Source of the DNA: Clostridia bacterium
Lineage (GTDB): Bacteria > Bacillota > Clostridia > Oscillospirales > CAG-382
Length of the DNA: 7,414 bases
Direction: 5' to 3'
Assembly (NCBI GenBank): GCA_900754535.1
Contig: CAAEDF010000200.1
Coordinates: 1-7,414, forward strand
Shown: positions 1 through 5,985 of the stretch, piece by piece
Layout of the letters: each line of letters opens with the position of its first letter
Numbering within the stretch: position 1 is the stretch's first letter
Notes under the pieces: model-generated
Told to the model about the DNA's origin: nothing
The model's input: only the letters and a program-made list of their open reading frames with translations
Database searches by the model: none
Made by a program: the position numbers and the translations under genes

Positions 1-58
1 GGACTTAAAATCCCCCGGTAGCGATACTGTACCGGTTCGAGTCCGGTCACCGGCACCA
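1..58 (+). tRNA. tRNA-Leu(UAA), 3' part only
   Basis: The window opens inside this tRNA, in the 5' arm of the anticodon stem. The anticodon loop is CTTAAAA (4-10) with anticodon TAA at 6-8, which reads UUA leucine codons. A class II variable arm follows, with a GGTA/TACT stem closed by a GCGA tetraloop (about 17-28). The T arm is ACCGG-TTCGAGT-CCGGT (31-47). The acceptor strand CACCGGC (48-54), discriminator A (55) and an encoded CCA (56-58) complete the 3' end. The D arm and the 5' acceptor strand lie upstream of the window. The long variable arm together with the UAA anticodon makes leucine the firm call. Confidence 0.95.
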
Positions 59-71
59 CAGAACAGAATAT

Positions 72-146
<75 letters not shown>

Positions 147-147
<1 letters not shown>

Positions 148-191
148 AAAAAGCTGCATTTTATAATTGAAATGCAGCTTTTCTTTTTTTT
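147..191. terminator. Bidirectional intrinsic terminator between tRNAs and the ECF gene
   Basis: AAGCTGCATTT (151-161) and AAATGCAGCTT (170-180) form a perfect 11-bp stem around an 8-nt loop. On the plus strand it is followed by TTCTTTTTTTT (181-191), which would end the tRNA transcript. Read on the minus strand, the A run at 147-152 becomes a T run directly after the stem, so the hairpin can also end transcripts arriving from the convergent sigma gene at 302-1978. No other terminator candidate was seen between that gene's stop and this hairpin. Confidence 0.9.
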
Positions 192-301
192 ATTTAATAA
201 AAATATGAGGTTTTGATCAGTTGATGCCTGGCTATGAGAAAAAGGACAGCAGATATTTACCTAAGGAATACCTGCGAGGAATTTCCAATCTTGTCGGCAG
301 C
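192..301. other. Intergenic stretch with an unassigned open frame
   Basis: These 110 bases lie between the terminator and the stop codon of the convergent sigma gene. The plus strand has a short open frame (224-310, starting ATGCCTGGCTATGAG) that reads MPGYEKKDSRYLPKEYLRGI and onward. It looks protein-like but has no ribosome site, and it then runs into the antisense of the sigma gene. It could be the relic of a lost gene. I do not recognise it and do not call it a gene. Confidence 0.3.
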
Positions 302-1978
302 CTAATCAAGAAAGATCAAAGTGCAAATGCGCTTTTTTTCATCCTCCGAGGGATTATAAAGATAACCGTTTCTGTGAAGCGCATAAATAACTCCGGATTC
401 GGAAAAACCGCAACACTGTGTTGTTACATAATTAAATTCATTTTTGTCCAGACTTTTGGGTAGGCTCTTGGCATACTCGGATCGCTCTTTAATGATCCTA
501 TCAGCAAACTCATCAAAGCGGTCGTAAAGCCCTTTTAGAAGAGAATTTAACTCGGCGTCCGGAGTTTCTGCGTTTTCCAAATTAAATATTTCCTTATTAA
601 ATATTTCCTTACTTTTTTCCTTATCAAAATTAACCATTGGCACAAGAATGATCGGCTTACCGTTTTCAACCCTCACATACCCTTTGTCACACATAATTGC
701 GATAGCTTCTTTATCATAATCGCTGGGCTCTTCGTTGCTTTTGGCAATTTCATTAACGCGGATCAACCTTGTAAGATCGTCCCCTTCAAATACACGCCAT
801 CCTCCGAATTCCTTCTGATCACATTGCAGAGATGATGCCCTTTCTCCGCCTCTTGTTTTCAGACCACAGCTGCCGCTTCTCATCAGATATTCATAAAAAT
901 CCTTATCGGCTTTTATCTTGTCGGGAATGACAAGCGGAAAAGATGCACATACAAAATGCTCACTGCCGTCTTTTCTTTTGGGGCGTGTCCAAAATATACC
1001 GCTTTTTTTGCCAATGTATTCGGCAAGCTTTTCGCAGAAAAAGGAAGCGTACATCATAACCAATGAATACATAAGAAAATCATCGCTGAACTCACCGTCA
1101 AGAACATTCGACTTTTTTACGGCAGGCAAACAATGCTTTGCAATTTCATAGATAGGCAAAGCGAAATCCATGATATTTTCGTACTCGAAACGTACCCCGA
1201 AAATAAGGTAATTTGTGTCTCTTATATAAAAGGTGGTTTGATATCTTCCCTTTTTACACTCTTTTAGGTAATCCATGTACAACAGTTTGTCGATCTTGTC
1301 TTCAAGGTATATTGCGGCAATACCTAATGTTCGGGCAATTTCCTCTGTGGAAAGCGGTTTATCACGGCAGATTACACAGATATTCTGCATAATCAAATCA
1401 CTTGCAAGACCGTTCATATCGTACTTTTGTACCCAGCCGTTGTGACCGACGGTTAATTTGACGGGTTTGTATATCATATTTGTATCAGTCATCTCTATTC
1501 TCTCCCTTAATATCGTTTTTGTTTCGCTCATATGCCAGCGAACGGTGGACGATGGAATACCGAGAATTTTTGCAATTTCATCTCCGCTTTTATTTTCGTA
1601 ATAGTACATGATCGTTATATCGCGCCGTGTCCGACTGAGATACATAATTTCCTGACGCAGCTTATCGAACAGCTCGCTGTCTATGAGTTCTTTTTCAATA
1701 TTCTCATCAGAAGGAACAGACGATATAAGCTGCTGGGAAAAATTCAACATATTCCATGCCGGTTTGTTTTTGCGAAAATAATTCGACCACGTGTAGCAGC
1801 AAATACGATAGACGTATGCATCCATGTTTTCAATATCGCTGAGATCCGTTTGTTTATTCAGGATTTGATACAATATTTCCTGCGACAGATCTTCTGCATC
1901 GTATGAATTATGGGTTTTTGAATAAGCAAAACCGAATATTTTTTTTGCATATTTAAAAACTGCATTCTCGTTATCCAT
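302..1978 (-). CDS. ECF sigma factor with a long fused C-terminal extension (558 aa)
   Basis: This is a sigma-70 family RNA polymerase subunit of the ECF type, expected to direct transcription of a small regulon. Sigma region 2 spans about residues 8-75: DAEDLSQEI (27-35) is the core-binding helix and YVYRICCYTWSNYFRKNK the -10 recognition helix. Region 4 spans about 103-163 with the helix-turn-helix GDEIAKILGIPSSTVRWHM (132-150). About 395 more residues follow, whereas ordinary ECF factors stop near 160-190. The first part of the extension (about 193-252, LSTEEIARTLGIAAIYLEDK and onward) resembles a winged helix. The remainder (253-558) has no motif I can name, no membrane segment and no zinc motif. 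I chose ATG at 1978 because AGGTGA (1984-1989) lies 5 nt upstream. A TTG at 2092 is in frame but has no good ribosome site. No anti-sigma gene lies beside it, so the extension may control the sigma part (inference). Confidence 0.88.
   Translation of the reverse strand: MDNENAVFKYAKKIFGFAYSKTHNSYDAEDLSQEILYQILNKQTDLSDIENMDAYVYRICCYTWSNYFRKNKPAWNMLNFSQQLISSVPSDENIEKELIDSELFDKLRQEIMYLSRTRRDITIMYYYENKSGDEIAKILGIPSSTVRWHMSETKTILRERIEMTDTNMIYKPVKLTVGHNGWVQKYDMNGLASDLIMQNICVICRDKPLSTEEIARTLGIAAIYLEDKIDKLLYMDYLKECKKGRYQTTFYIRDTNYLIFGVRFEYENIMDFALPIYEIAKHCLPAVKKSNVLDGEFSDDFLMYSLVMMYASFFCEKLAEYIGKKSGIFWTRPKRKDGSEHFVCASFPLVIPDKIKADKDFYEYLMRSGSCGLKTRGGERASSLQCDQKEFGGWRVFEGDDLTRLIRVNEIAKSNEEPSDYDKEAIAIMCDKGYVRVENGKPIILVPMVNFDKEKSKEIFNKEIFNLENAETPDAELNSLLKGLYDRFDEFADRIIKERSEYAKSLPKSLDKNEFNYVTTQCCGFSESGVIYALHRNGYLYNPSEDEKKRICTLIFLD
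581..610. repeat. Exact 15-bp tandem duplication inside the ECF gene
   Basis: The unit ATTAAATATTTCCTT occurs twice back to back (581-595 and 596-610). It keeps the frame and adds five residues, so the protein reads KEIFNKEIFN at about residues 457-466. An exact, AT-rich, in-frame duplication suggests recent slippage in the C-terminal extension. Confidence 0.9.
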
Positions 1979-2008
1979 TGATCTCACCTGCCTTTCGATT
2001 GAAATGTA

Positions 2009-2069
2009 CAACAAAAGCCGCGGTTCTTTTGCCTTCGCTATAATAGTAGAGACCGCGGCCGGTTTGTTG
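2009..2069. promoter_or_regulatory. Long inverted repeat in the leader of the ECF gene
   Basis: CAACAAA-A-GCCGCGGT (2009-2024) pairs with ACCGCGGC-CGG-TTTGTTG (2052-2069): 8 bp GC-rich plus 7 bp AT-rich, separated by a small internal bulge, with a 27-nt loop. It lies in the 116-nt gap between the 158-aa gene and the ATG of the sigma gene, 31 bp upstream of that ATG. On the minus strand the GC stem is followed by CTTTTGTTG, so it could act as a leaky terminator or attenuator, or as an mRNA-stabilising hairpin. As DNA it could also be an operator. A second, small inverted repeat, AATATTG/CAATATT (2075-2096), lies just before it. Confidence 0.6.
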
Positions 2070-2094
2070 GAGAAAATATTGATATCAGGCAATA

Positions 2095-2571
2095 TTACTT
2101 AACTTTACCTGATAGCTTATACAGCATTTTTTTGTTTACAGCATCAATAATAAAAACAAAACCACCTGCAATACCTTTGAGAAAAATATCCGTGCTGCCG
2201 GGTATTTTAACACCGAATTCCTTTTCTGCATCTGCTTTTAAAACACAGGAAACGGAGCTAAACGGCATCTTTATATCTCCTACGATACTTCCGATATTCC
2301 ACAGAAAATTACCGCGCAAATCATAAGCTATAATATTATTATCGCTTCTATCATCTTTCAAAAATGAAACATGCTGAAATCCGTTTCTGAAATCTCTATC
2401 TTCTGTTCGAAGCACAAAAATGTTGTGAAATATACATATTTCACATATTTTATCCGGAGCTTCAACCGCCATCCCCGAAAGGCAATTGATTTTGTAAAGC
2501 CCATCGAATTCAATTTCAAACGCAAACCGCTCTTTATTGCTTGTTACTGTTTCGATTTTGATATAACCCAT
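2095..2571 (-). CDS. Small beta-rich protein of unknown family (158 aa), possible RHS immunity protein
   Basis: I do not recognise a named family. The protein has no signal peptide and no membrane helix, so it is probably cytosolic. It alternates short beta-type strands with turns. The segment NNIIAYDLRGNFLWNIG (78-94) and the ending FVFIIDAVNKKMLYKLSGK (138-156) look like two blades of a WD/PQQ-style beta sheet. The start is firm: ATG at 2571 with AGGAG (2578-2582) 6 nt upstream. It lies 53 bp downstream of a decayed RHS fragment on the same strand, the usual place for the immunity gene of an RHS toxin. Small proteins with a 'YD.nG..LW.I' segment are, as I remember, common in clostridial polymorphic toxin loci. 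The immunity role is therefore inference from position and style. The sigma gene follows after 116 bp and may be co-transcribed, so an accessory role for the sigma factor is the alternative. Confidence 0.75.
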   Translation of the reverse strand: MGYIKIETVTSNKERFAFEIEFDGLYKINCLSGMAVEAPDKICEICIFHNIFVLRTEDRDFRNGFQHVSFLKDDRSDNNIIAYDLRGNFLWNIGSIVGDIKMPFSSVSCVLKADAEKEFGVKIPGSTDIFLKGIAGGFVFIIDAVNKKMLYKLSGKVK

Positions 2572-2624
2572 AACAATCTCCTTTTATGGTAACAATATGC
2601 CTGGTTCAGACGCCGAATCAGGAA

Positions 2625-2901
2625 TTACGGTACCAGGTTCATTTTGTGGCCCTCCCCCGAATCGTCGTAGGTGATCGGTGGGTTGTTTACTTTTGTAAGC
2701 CTGTCTTGCGTGTTTCTATAACTAATGGGTATGGATCAGCTTAAGCACGTCGTTTTCTTTTACCGTCGTGATGTTGCCTAAACCGTCATAGTTGTATTTG
2801 AAAACGGTTCCGTCTTTCGTCGGCAGCGTTGACACATACGGCGTCGTCTTTGTCGAGCCCTGACCGTTGCAGCAGGTGTATGTTTCGCTTAAGACAGTAT
2901 A
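2625..2901 (-). pseudogene. Decayed RHS/YD-repeat core fragment
   Basis: RHS proteins are large surface or secreted toxins built of YD repeats. In one minus-strand frame (about 2901-2722) the residues include ETYTCCNGQGSTKTTPYVST, then FKYNYDGLGNITTVKEND, a clear YD repeat. That frame stops at 2722-2724. A second frame carries the continuation, RNTQDRLTKVNNPPITYDDS, ending at a stop at 2625-2627. In intact RHS proteins these two blocks belong to one frame and are separated by more residues, so this copy carries a frameshift and apparently an internal deletion. The N-terminal shell, the end of the core (the usual RYYDP...GRF region) and the toxin tip are all absent. Upstream of 2901 the sequence turns AT-rich and loses RHS similarity. 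It is a relic and should not be expressed as a functional protein. Confidence 0.85.
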
Positions 2902-3087
2902 CATTAGCATCGGCATTGATTTCCGACGCAGGTAAATAATACTATTTTTTATAATAAAAATCAATATTTTCAACATTTTGATTGGCGTAATAAAACTCAT
3001 ACAAACCAATAAAAGCGGTTGTTTGTTTTTGATTAATGCAAATATGGAACCATGACGAGCATGGCGATGCATAAAATCTGACCGCGG
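2902..3087. other. AT-rich spacer upstream of the lipoprotein promoter
   Basis: No gene is visible here. A minus-strand frame is open through it, but its residues are low-complexity I/K/L runs that do not extend the RHS similarity. A short perfect inverted repeat, CCATG-acgag-CATGG (3050-3064), lies 23 bp upstream of the -35 box and could be an operator, though 5-bp arms are weak evidence. Confidence 0.5.
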
Positions 3088-3116
3088 TTGACAAAACTAA
3101 ATTCTTCCTGTATACT
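3088..3116 (+). promoter_or_regulatory. Sigma-A promoter of the LRR lipoprotein gene
   Basis: TTGACA (3088-3093) and TATACT (3111-3116) are separated by exactly 17 bp. Transcription should start near 3123, about 58 nt before the ATG at 3181. The placement also argues against any protein start upstream of 3123, including an in-frame TTG that overlaps the -35 box. Confidence 0.9.
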
Positions 3117-3180
3117 GAATAATGTTTACAGAAGTATAAACATAATGTTCATGATCAAAAACATCAAAAGGAGAGAAGCA

Positions 3181-4188
3181 ATGAAAAAGATCATTTCGGT
3201 TTTGCTTTCGGCAGTGCTGCTGTCGCTTTTACTGACAGGCTGTGAGCCTGACGGCGGCGAATCATCTGCTCCCGAAAGCGGCGCAGTATCGGCGTCAACA
3301 TCCTCGGAACCCGCAGCTTCCGGAGAGGAAAGCGCTCCGGCTGAAAGTCCGCTGGACGACTTTGAGTTTGCCGAAAATGACACAGGCATTACTGTTGTCA
3401 AATATCTCGGCGATGATAAAGACGTCGTCATTCCCGCACAGGTAAACGGAAAGCCCGTTACGGTGATTGGCGAAAAATCATTTAGATATAATCAAACAAT
3501 TATTTCTGTAACAATTCCAGAACATGTGACAACTATCCGTGAACTCGCTTTTCACTACTGCACGTTTTTGCAGACAGTTATTTTGCCTCAAGGGGTTACA
3601 GCTATAGAGGATTGGGCATTTTATGAGTGTATTCATCTTAGCAAAATCAATTTACCGGATTCACTTGTTTTGCTTGGAGAATCAGCCTTTTCAGATTGCT
3701 TTGATTTGACGGAAATCACAATACCGGGGAGTATTGAAACATGGGACGGGGCATTTTCTTTTTCCGGTCTTAAAACCGTGACCATAAGCGACGGAGTAAC
3801 GCAAATTGGATCAAGTGCCTTTTATGACACAAATTTAATAACAGTTATTCTTCCTCAAAGTGTTAAAGAAATCAAAATATCCGCATTTTCCTACTGTGAA
3901 AGCTTGGAAAATGTCATTTTAAACGAAGGGCTGGAGCGAATAGGAGAAAAGGCTTTTTGTCGAACCGAGAGCCTCAGGGCAATAACGATACCTGCTTCTG
4001 TCAAGGAAATCGGCAAAAACCCTTTTAAAGAAAGCTATATAGAAAAAGTTATGTTTGAAGGGGATGCCCCCGAATTATTTGTAGAAGAAGATGAAGAGCC
4101 TGCCGGTACGTTTACCGTATACTACCACGAGGGCGCAAAAGGATTTACTTCCCCTACCTGGAACGGATACAAAACAGAGATTTGGTGA
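3181..4188 (+). CDS. BspA-like leucine-rich repeat lipoprotein (335 aa)
   Basis: This is an exported, lipid-anchored protein. The N terminus MKKIISVLLSAVLLSLLLTG followed by Cys21 is a type II signal peptide with lipobox LTGC. Signal peptidase II should leave Cys21 to be acylated, anchoring the protein on the outer face of the membrane. A flexible Ser/Glu/Ala/Pro linker (22-57) follows. From about residue 93 to 300 there are eight to nine repeats of about 23 residues of the LRR_5 (BspA) type, each of the form V..IG..AF..C..L..V.IP. The tail ends GFTSPTWNGYKTEIW, as in other members. Such proteins bind host or microbial surface ligands; the ligand here is unknown. ATG 3181 is chosen because AAAGGAG (3167-3173) lies 7 nt upstream and the signal peptide starts there. 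It has its own promoter and terminator, so it is monocistronic. Confidence 0.92.
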   Translation: MKKIISVLLSAVLLSLLLTGCEPDGGESSAPESGAVSASTSSEPAASGEESAPAESPLDDFEFAENDTGITVVKYLGDDKDVVIPAQVNGKPVTVIGEKSFRYNQTIISVTIPEHVTTIRELAFHYCTFLQTVILPQGVTAIEDWAFYECIHLSKINLPDSLVLLGESAFSDCFDLTEITIPGSIETWDGAFSFSGLKTVTISDGVTQIGSSAFYDTNLITVILPQSVKEIKISAFSYCESLENVILNEGLERIGEKAFCRTESLRAITIPASVKEIGKNPFKESYIEKVMFEGDAPELFVEEDEEPAGTFTVYYHEGAKGFTSPTWNGYKTEIW

Positions 4189-4250
4189 TTACTGCATAGC
4201 CGTCGAACCCTCTTATCTCTCCTTAATTTTTTATGCCATGAACATGCCGT

Positions 4251-4287
4251 GCCGCGAAGCAATGCTTCGCGGCTCTTTGCTTTTTTC
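4251..4287 (+). terminator. Terminator of the LRR lipoprotein gene
   Basis: GCCGCGAAGC (4251-4260) and GCTTCGCGGC (4264-4273) form a perfect 10-bp stem with a 3-nt AAT loop. It is followed by TCTTTGCTTTTTT (4274-4286). It lies 63 bp after the stop codon. Confidence 0.92.
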
Positions 4288-4350
4288 TCATGATTATGTA
4301 TTTCAATCCCCTTTTTTGTTTTTTGTAGCTACGCATATACCGTAACATTT

Positions 4351-4387
4351 AACCCTGACAGTTTATGTCATGGTTATTTTATTTTTT
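4351..4387 (+). terminator. Second, weaker terminator-like hairpin
   Basis: AACC-C-TGACA (4351-4360) pairs with TGTCA-T-GGTT (4366-4375) around GTTTA, with one C-T mismatch. It is followed by ATTTTATTTTTT (4376-4387). It could be a back-up terminator for the lipoprotein transcript, insulating the promoter at 4479. Confidence 0.6.
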
Positions 4388-4413
4388 AAAAAAATTTTGT
4401 GCAAACATATACG

Positions 4414-4429
4414 ACGGTATGAGTACCGT
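4414..4429. promoter_or_regulatory. 16-bp palindrome upstream of the flavoprotein promoter
   Basis: ACGGTA-TGAG-TACCGT is a perfect 6-bp inverted repeat with a 4-nt spacer, about 50 bp before the -35 box. Its size suits a dimeric regulator, but no regulator gene lies next to it, so the role is only a suggestion. Confidence 0.35.
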
Positions 4430-4478
4430 TTGCCTGACATACCCGTTTTTTCGGTAAAGCCGTTGTTTTATAGCTTTG

Positions 4479-4507
4479 TTGACACATTTTGATTTTTTTA
4501 TTATAAT
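4479..4507 (+). promoter_or_regulatory. Perfect-consensus sigma-A promoter of the flavoprotein pair
   Basis: TTGACA (4479-4484), a 17-bp spacer, and TATAAT (4502-4507) match the vegetative consensus at all 12 positions. The start site should be near 4514, giving a 36-nt leader with AAGGAG at 4533-4538. A promoter this strong usually implies high expression or control by a repressor. Confidence 0.93.
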
Positions 4508-4549
4508 AACCTAAAAGTACAAAATACATAAAAAGGAGATCGCTCTTAG

Positions 4550-5059
4550 ATGAAGCTTATATTGAGCGACAGACCTCTGAAATTCAAGTCCGAAAACGAT
4601 TCGTTTTTATTTATTGATTTATCGGCTCTGAATATCGCAAACTGTGTAGGATGTTTCGGCTGCTGGACAAAAACTCCGGGGAAATGCGTTATCAGAGACG
4701 ATGCCGTAAAGGTTTATCCGGCCATTGCAAAAAGCGACACTTTGCTTTATATCAGCCGTATAAAATACGGAGGATATGATACTGTTATGAAAAAAATGCT
4801 GGAGCGCGCCATTCCCGTCCAGCAGGCTTTTATACGGCTTGTCGACGGAGAAACACACCATGTTCAGCGAGACGTAAAACCAAAAAACGCAACTATAATT
4901 GCATACGGCGATATATCCGATGAAGAAAAAGGTTTATTTGAAAAGCTTGTTGCCAGAAATGCGCTGAATATGAATTTTGAAAAATACAATATTATTTACT
5001 CGGTCGAATCCCTGCTGGAAGATGCCGTAAACAAAGAGGTGGAAAAATGGAAAAAATAA
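4550..5059 (+). CDS. Flavodoxin-fold protein with iron-sulfur-flavoprotein-like Cys cluster (169 aa)
   Basis: This is a NADPH-dependent FMN reductase/flavodoxin-like protein, probably a cytosolic redox enzyme. The motif C32-x2-C35-x2-C38-x7-C46 in NCVGCFGCWTKTPGKCVIRDD fits the CX2CX2CX4-7C pattern of iron-sulfur flavoproteins, although many relatives keep these cysteines without a proven cluster. YGGYDTVMKKMLERAIP is the usual flavin-proximal segment, and the C-terminal half (IAYGDISDEEKGLFEKLVAR) is typical of the clostridial subgroup. The first strand, MKLILSD, is not followed by the GSPR-type FMN phosphate loop; about 20 residues of the usual N terminus are missing, so flavin binding may be changed. 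The ATG at 4550 has AAGGAG 11 nt upstream, a slightly long spacing. Its 3' end overlaps the next gene by 13 bp, so the two are translationally coupled. Substrate unknown. Confidence 0.82.
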   Translation: MKLILSDRPLKFKSENDSFLFIDLSALNIANCVGCFGCWTKTPGKCVIRDDAVKVYPAIAKSDTLLYISRIKYGGYDTVMKKMLERAIPVQQAFIRLVDGETHHVQRDVKPKNATIIAYGDISDEEKGLFEKLVARNALNMNFEKYNIIYSVESLLEDAVNKEVEKWKK

Positions 5060-5652
5060 TGATTTTAAACGGCAGCCCGCGGACAGTCAGATCAAATTCC
5101 CGTCGCTATGCGGAAATTTTCTCAAAAAAAAGCAAATGCAAAACGGAGTATTTTAATATACTCAAAACAAACCATCATAATCTTTGTTCGAAAATGGCGG
5201 AATTTCGCGATGTTTTGTTGGTATTTCCTTTGTATGCGGACGGTATCCCGGTAACGCTGCTTGATTTTTTGAAAACTCTTGAGCTGAATTCTCCAAAGCG
5301 CAAGCCGGTTGTATCGGTATTGATAAATTGCGGCTTTTTGGAACACGGTCAAAACGATACGGCAGTTTGTATGATAAAGCTGTTTTGCGAAAAAAACGGC
5401 TATCGCTTCGGCTCGGTACTGAAGATAGGAAGCGGAGAGGCCATACTCGATTCCCCGTTTAAGATTCTTGTCAAAGGGAAAATAAAAAAGCTTGCCTCCT
5501 CGATTTGCAATTCAAGATATCGCGCACTGCATACAACAATGCCTATTCCCGCCAAAGTGTTTGTAAAAGCGGCAGAAAAATATTGGGTAAATTACGGAGC
5601 AAAAAACGGAGTGACAAAAGAGGAAATGAGGACAATGAAAATAGAGGAATAA
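5047..5652 (+). CDS. NAD(P)H-dependent oxidoreductase, flavodoxin-like (201 aa)
   Basis: This is a flavodoxin-fold protein with an intact FMN phosphate-binding loop near the N terminus: IMILNGSPRTVRSNS (4-18). The central segment VFPLYADGIPVTLLDFLKTL (59-78) is the family's second flavin-contacting region. INCGFLEHGQND and the glycine-rich IGSGEAI resemble clostridial NAD(P)H-dependent oxidoreductases. It lacks the four-cysteine cluster of its upstream partner. The end AEKYWVNYGAKNGVTKEEM is typical of the subgroup. ATG 5047 lies inside the end of the previous gene (13-bp overlap) with GAGGTGG just upstream, so the pair is one operon and likely made in equal amounts. One protein lacks what the other has, so a joint complex is plausible (inference). 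No good terminator follows. Confidence 0.82.
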   Translation: MEKIMILNGSPRTVRSNSRRYAEIFSKKSKCKTEYFNILKTNHHNLCSKMAEFRDVLLVFPLYADGIPVTLLDFLKTLELNSPKRKPVVSVLINCGFLEHGQNDTAVCMIKLFCEKNGYRFGSVLKIGSGEAILDSPFKILVKGKIKKLASSICNSRYRALHTTMPIPAKVFVKAAEKYWVNYGAKNGVTKEEMRTMKIEE

Positions 5653-5683
5653 CAGAATCAGGAAACAATTTTTACGGTTTATT

Positions 5684-5743
5684 CGGCAAACATACTTTTT
5701 CTGGCATCCACGCGATCGATCGGCGCAAGCCATTTGTTTGCCG
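5684..5743. repeat. Nested inverted repeat after the flavoprotein pair
   Basis: CGGCAAAC (5684-5691) pairs with GTTTGCCG (5736-5743). Inside it TGGC (5702-5705) pairs with GCCA (5729-5732), and inside that CGC (5711-5713) pairs with GCG (5723-5725). The apex holds GATCGATC. Three co-axial stems suggest a folded RNA. It starts 31 bp after the flavoprotein stop, so it may protect or end that transcript. No U run follows, so it is not a standard terminator. Confidence 0.5.
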
Positions 5744-5891
5744 TATAAGGCGGATATCCCCCTTCCCTGCCGGAACGATTTTGCTTTTTATTCGAAACCG
5801 CTGTCCCGCGGTCAGGCTTGCATGTCACCGCTCTTTTTTAATAAAAAAAGTACTTTGTTGTTTTTCATTTTATGCGCTTTCCCGGTAAAAC

Positions 5892-5915
5892 GCATGCTTT
5901 ACAAAGGAAGCATGC
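5892..5915. promoter_or_regulatory. Perfect 8-bp inverted repeat upstream of the ECF operon
   Basis: GCATGCTT-tacaaagg-AAGCATGC has perfect 8-bp arms and an 8-nt loop, 70 bp before the GTG start of the sigma gene. It could be an operator or a leader hairpin. No T run follows. Confidence 0.4.
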
Positions 5916-5985
5916 CTGCGACAAATCATGTAACGAAAGTTTTTTATGCCTATCTTATAGGGGTAAGCAAAAAGGCGGTGAAAAC

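Larger units (their letters stand above)
5653..5985. other. 333-bp gap without a convincing gene
   Basis: Open frames cross this gap in several phases, but none has a ribosome site, a sensible start or a recognisable protein. The gap holds a nested inverted repeat (5684-5743), a small ACCGC/GCGGT hairpin (5797-5812), a short T-rich/A-rich repeat (5833-5850) and a perfect GCATGCTT/AAGCATGC hairpin (5892-5915). The promoter of the downstream sigma operon should lie here, but I see no clear -35/-10 pair. Confidence 0.6.

Noticed and set aside
1979..2092. Upstream TTG start for the fused sigma factor (38 more residues)
   Set aside because: AGGT lies 13 nt from the TTG, too far for a good site, whereas ATG 1978 has AGGTGA at 5 nt. 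Not fully excluded, because the frame is open.
2902..3072. N-terminal 57 residues of the minus-strand frame that contains the RHS fragment
   Set aside because: AT-rich, low-complexity translation with no RHS similarity and no ribosome site; treated as non-coding.
3088..3180. In-frame TTG start for the lipoprotein 31 codons upstream
   Set aside because: It coincides with the -35 box and lies before the predicted transcription start. The ATG at 3181 has a good ribosome site and begins a proper lipoprotein signal peptide.
5833..5850. CTTTTTT/AAAAAAG hairpin as a terminator
   Set aside because: The stem is almost only A-T, is followed by GTACTTTG rather than a U run, and is 180 bp from the preceding gene.
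5929..5956. TGTAAC as a possible ECF -35 box for autoregulation of the sigma operon
   Set aside because: No CGTC- or CGAC-like -10 element lies 16-17 bp downstream.
5505..5985. Plus-strand open frames at 5505-5888 and 5738-5989
   Set aside because: The first overlaps the oxidoreductase gene in another frame for 148 bp, neither has a ribosome site, and their residues match no family I know.
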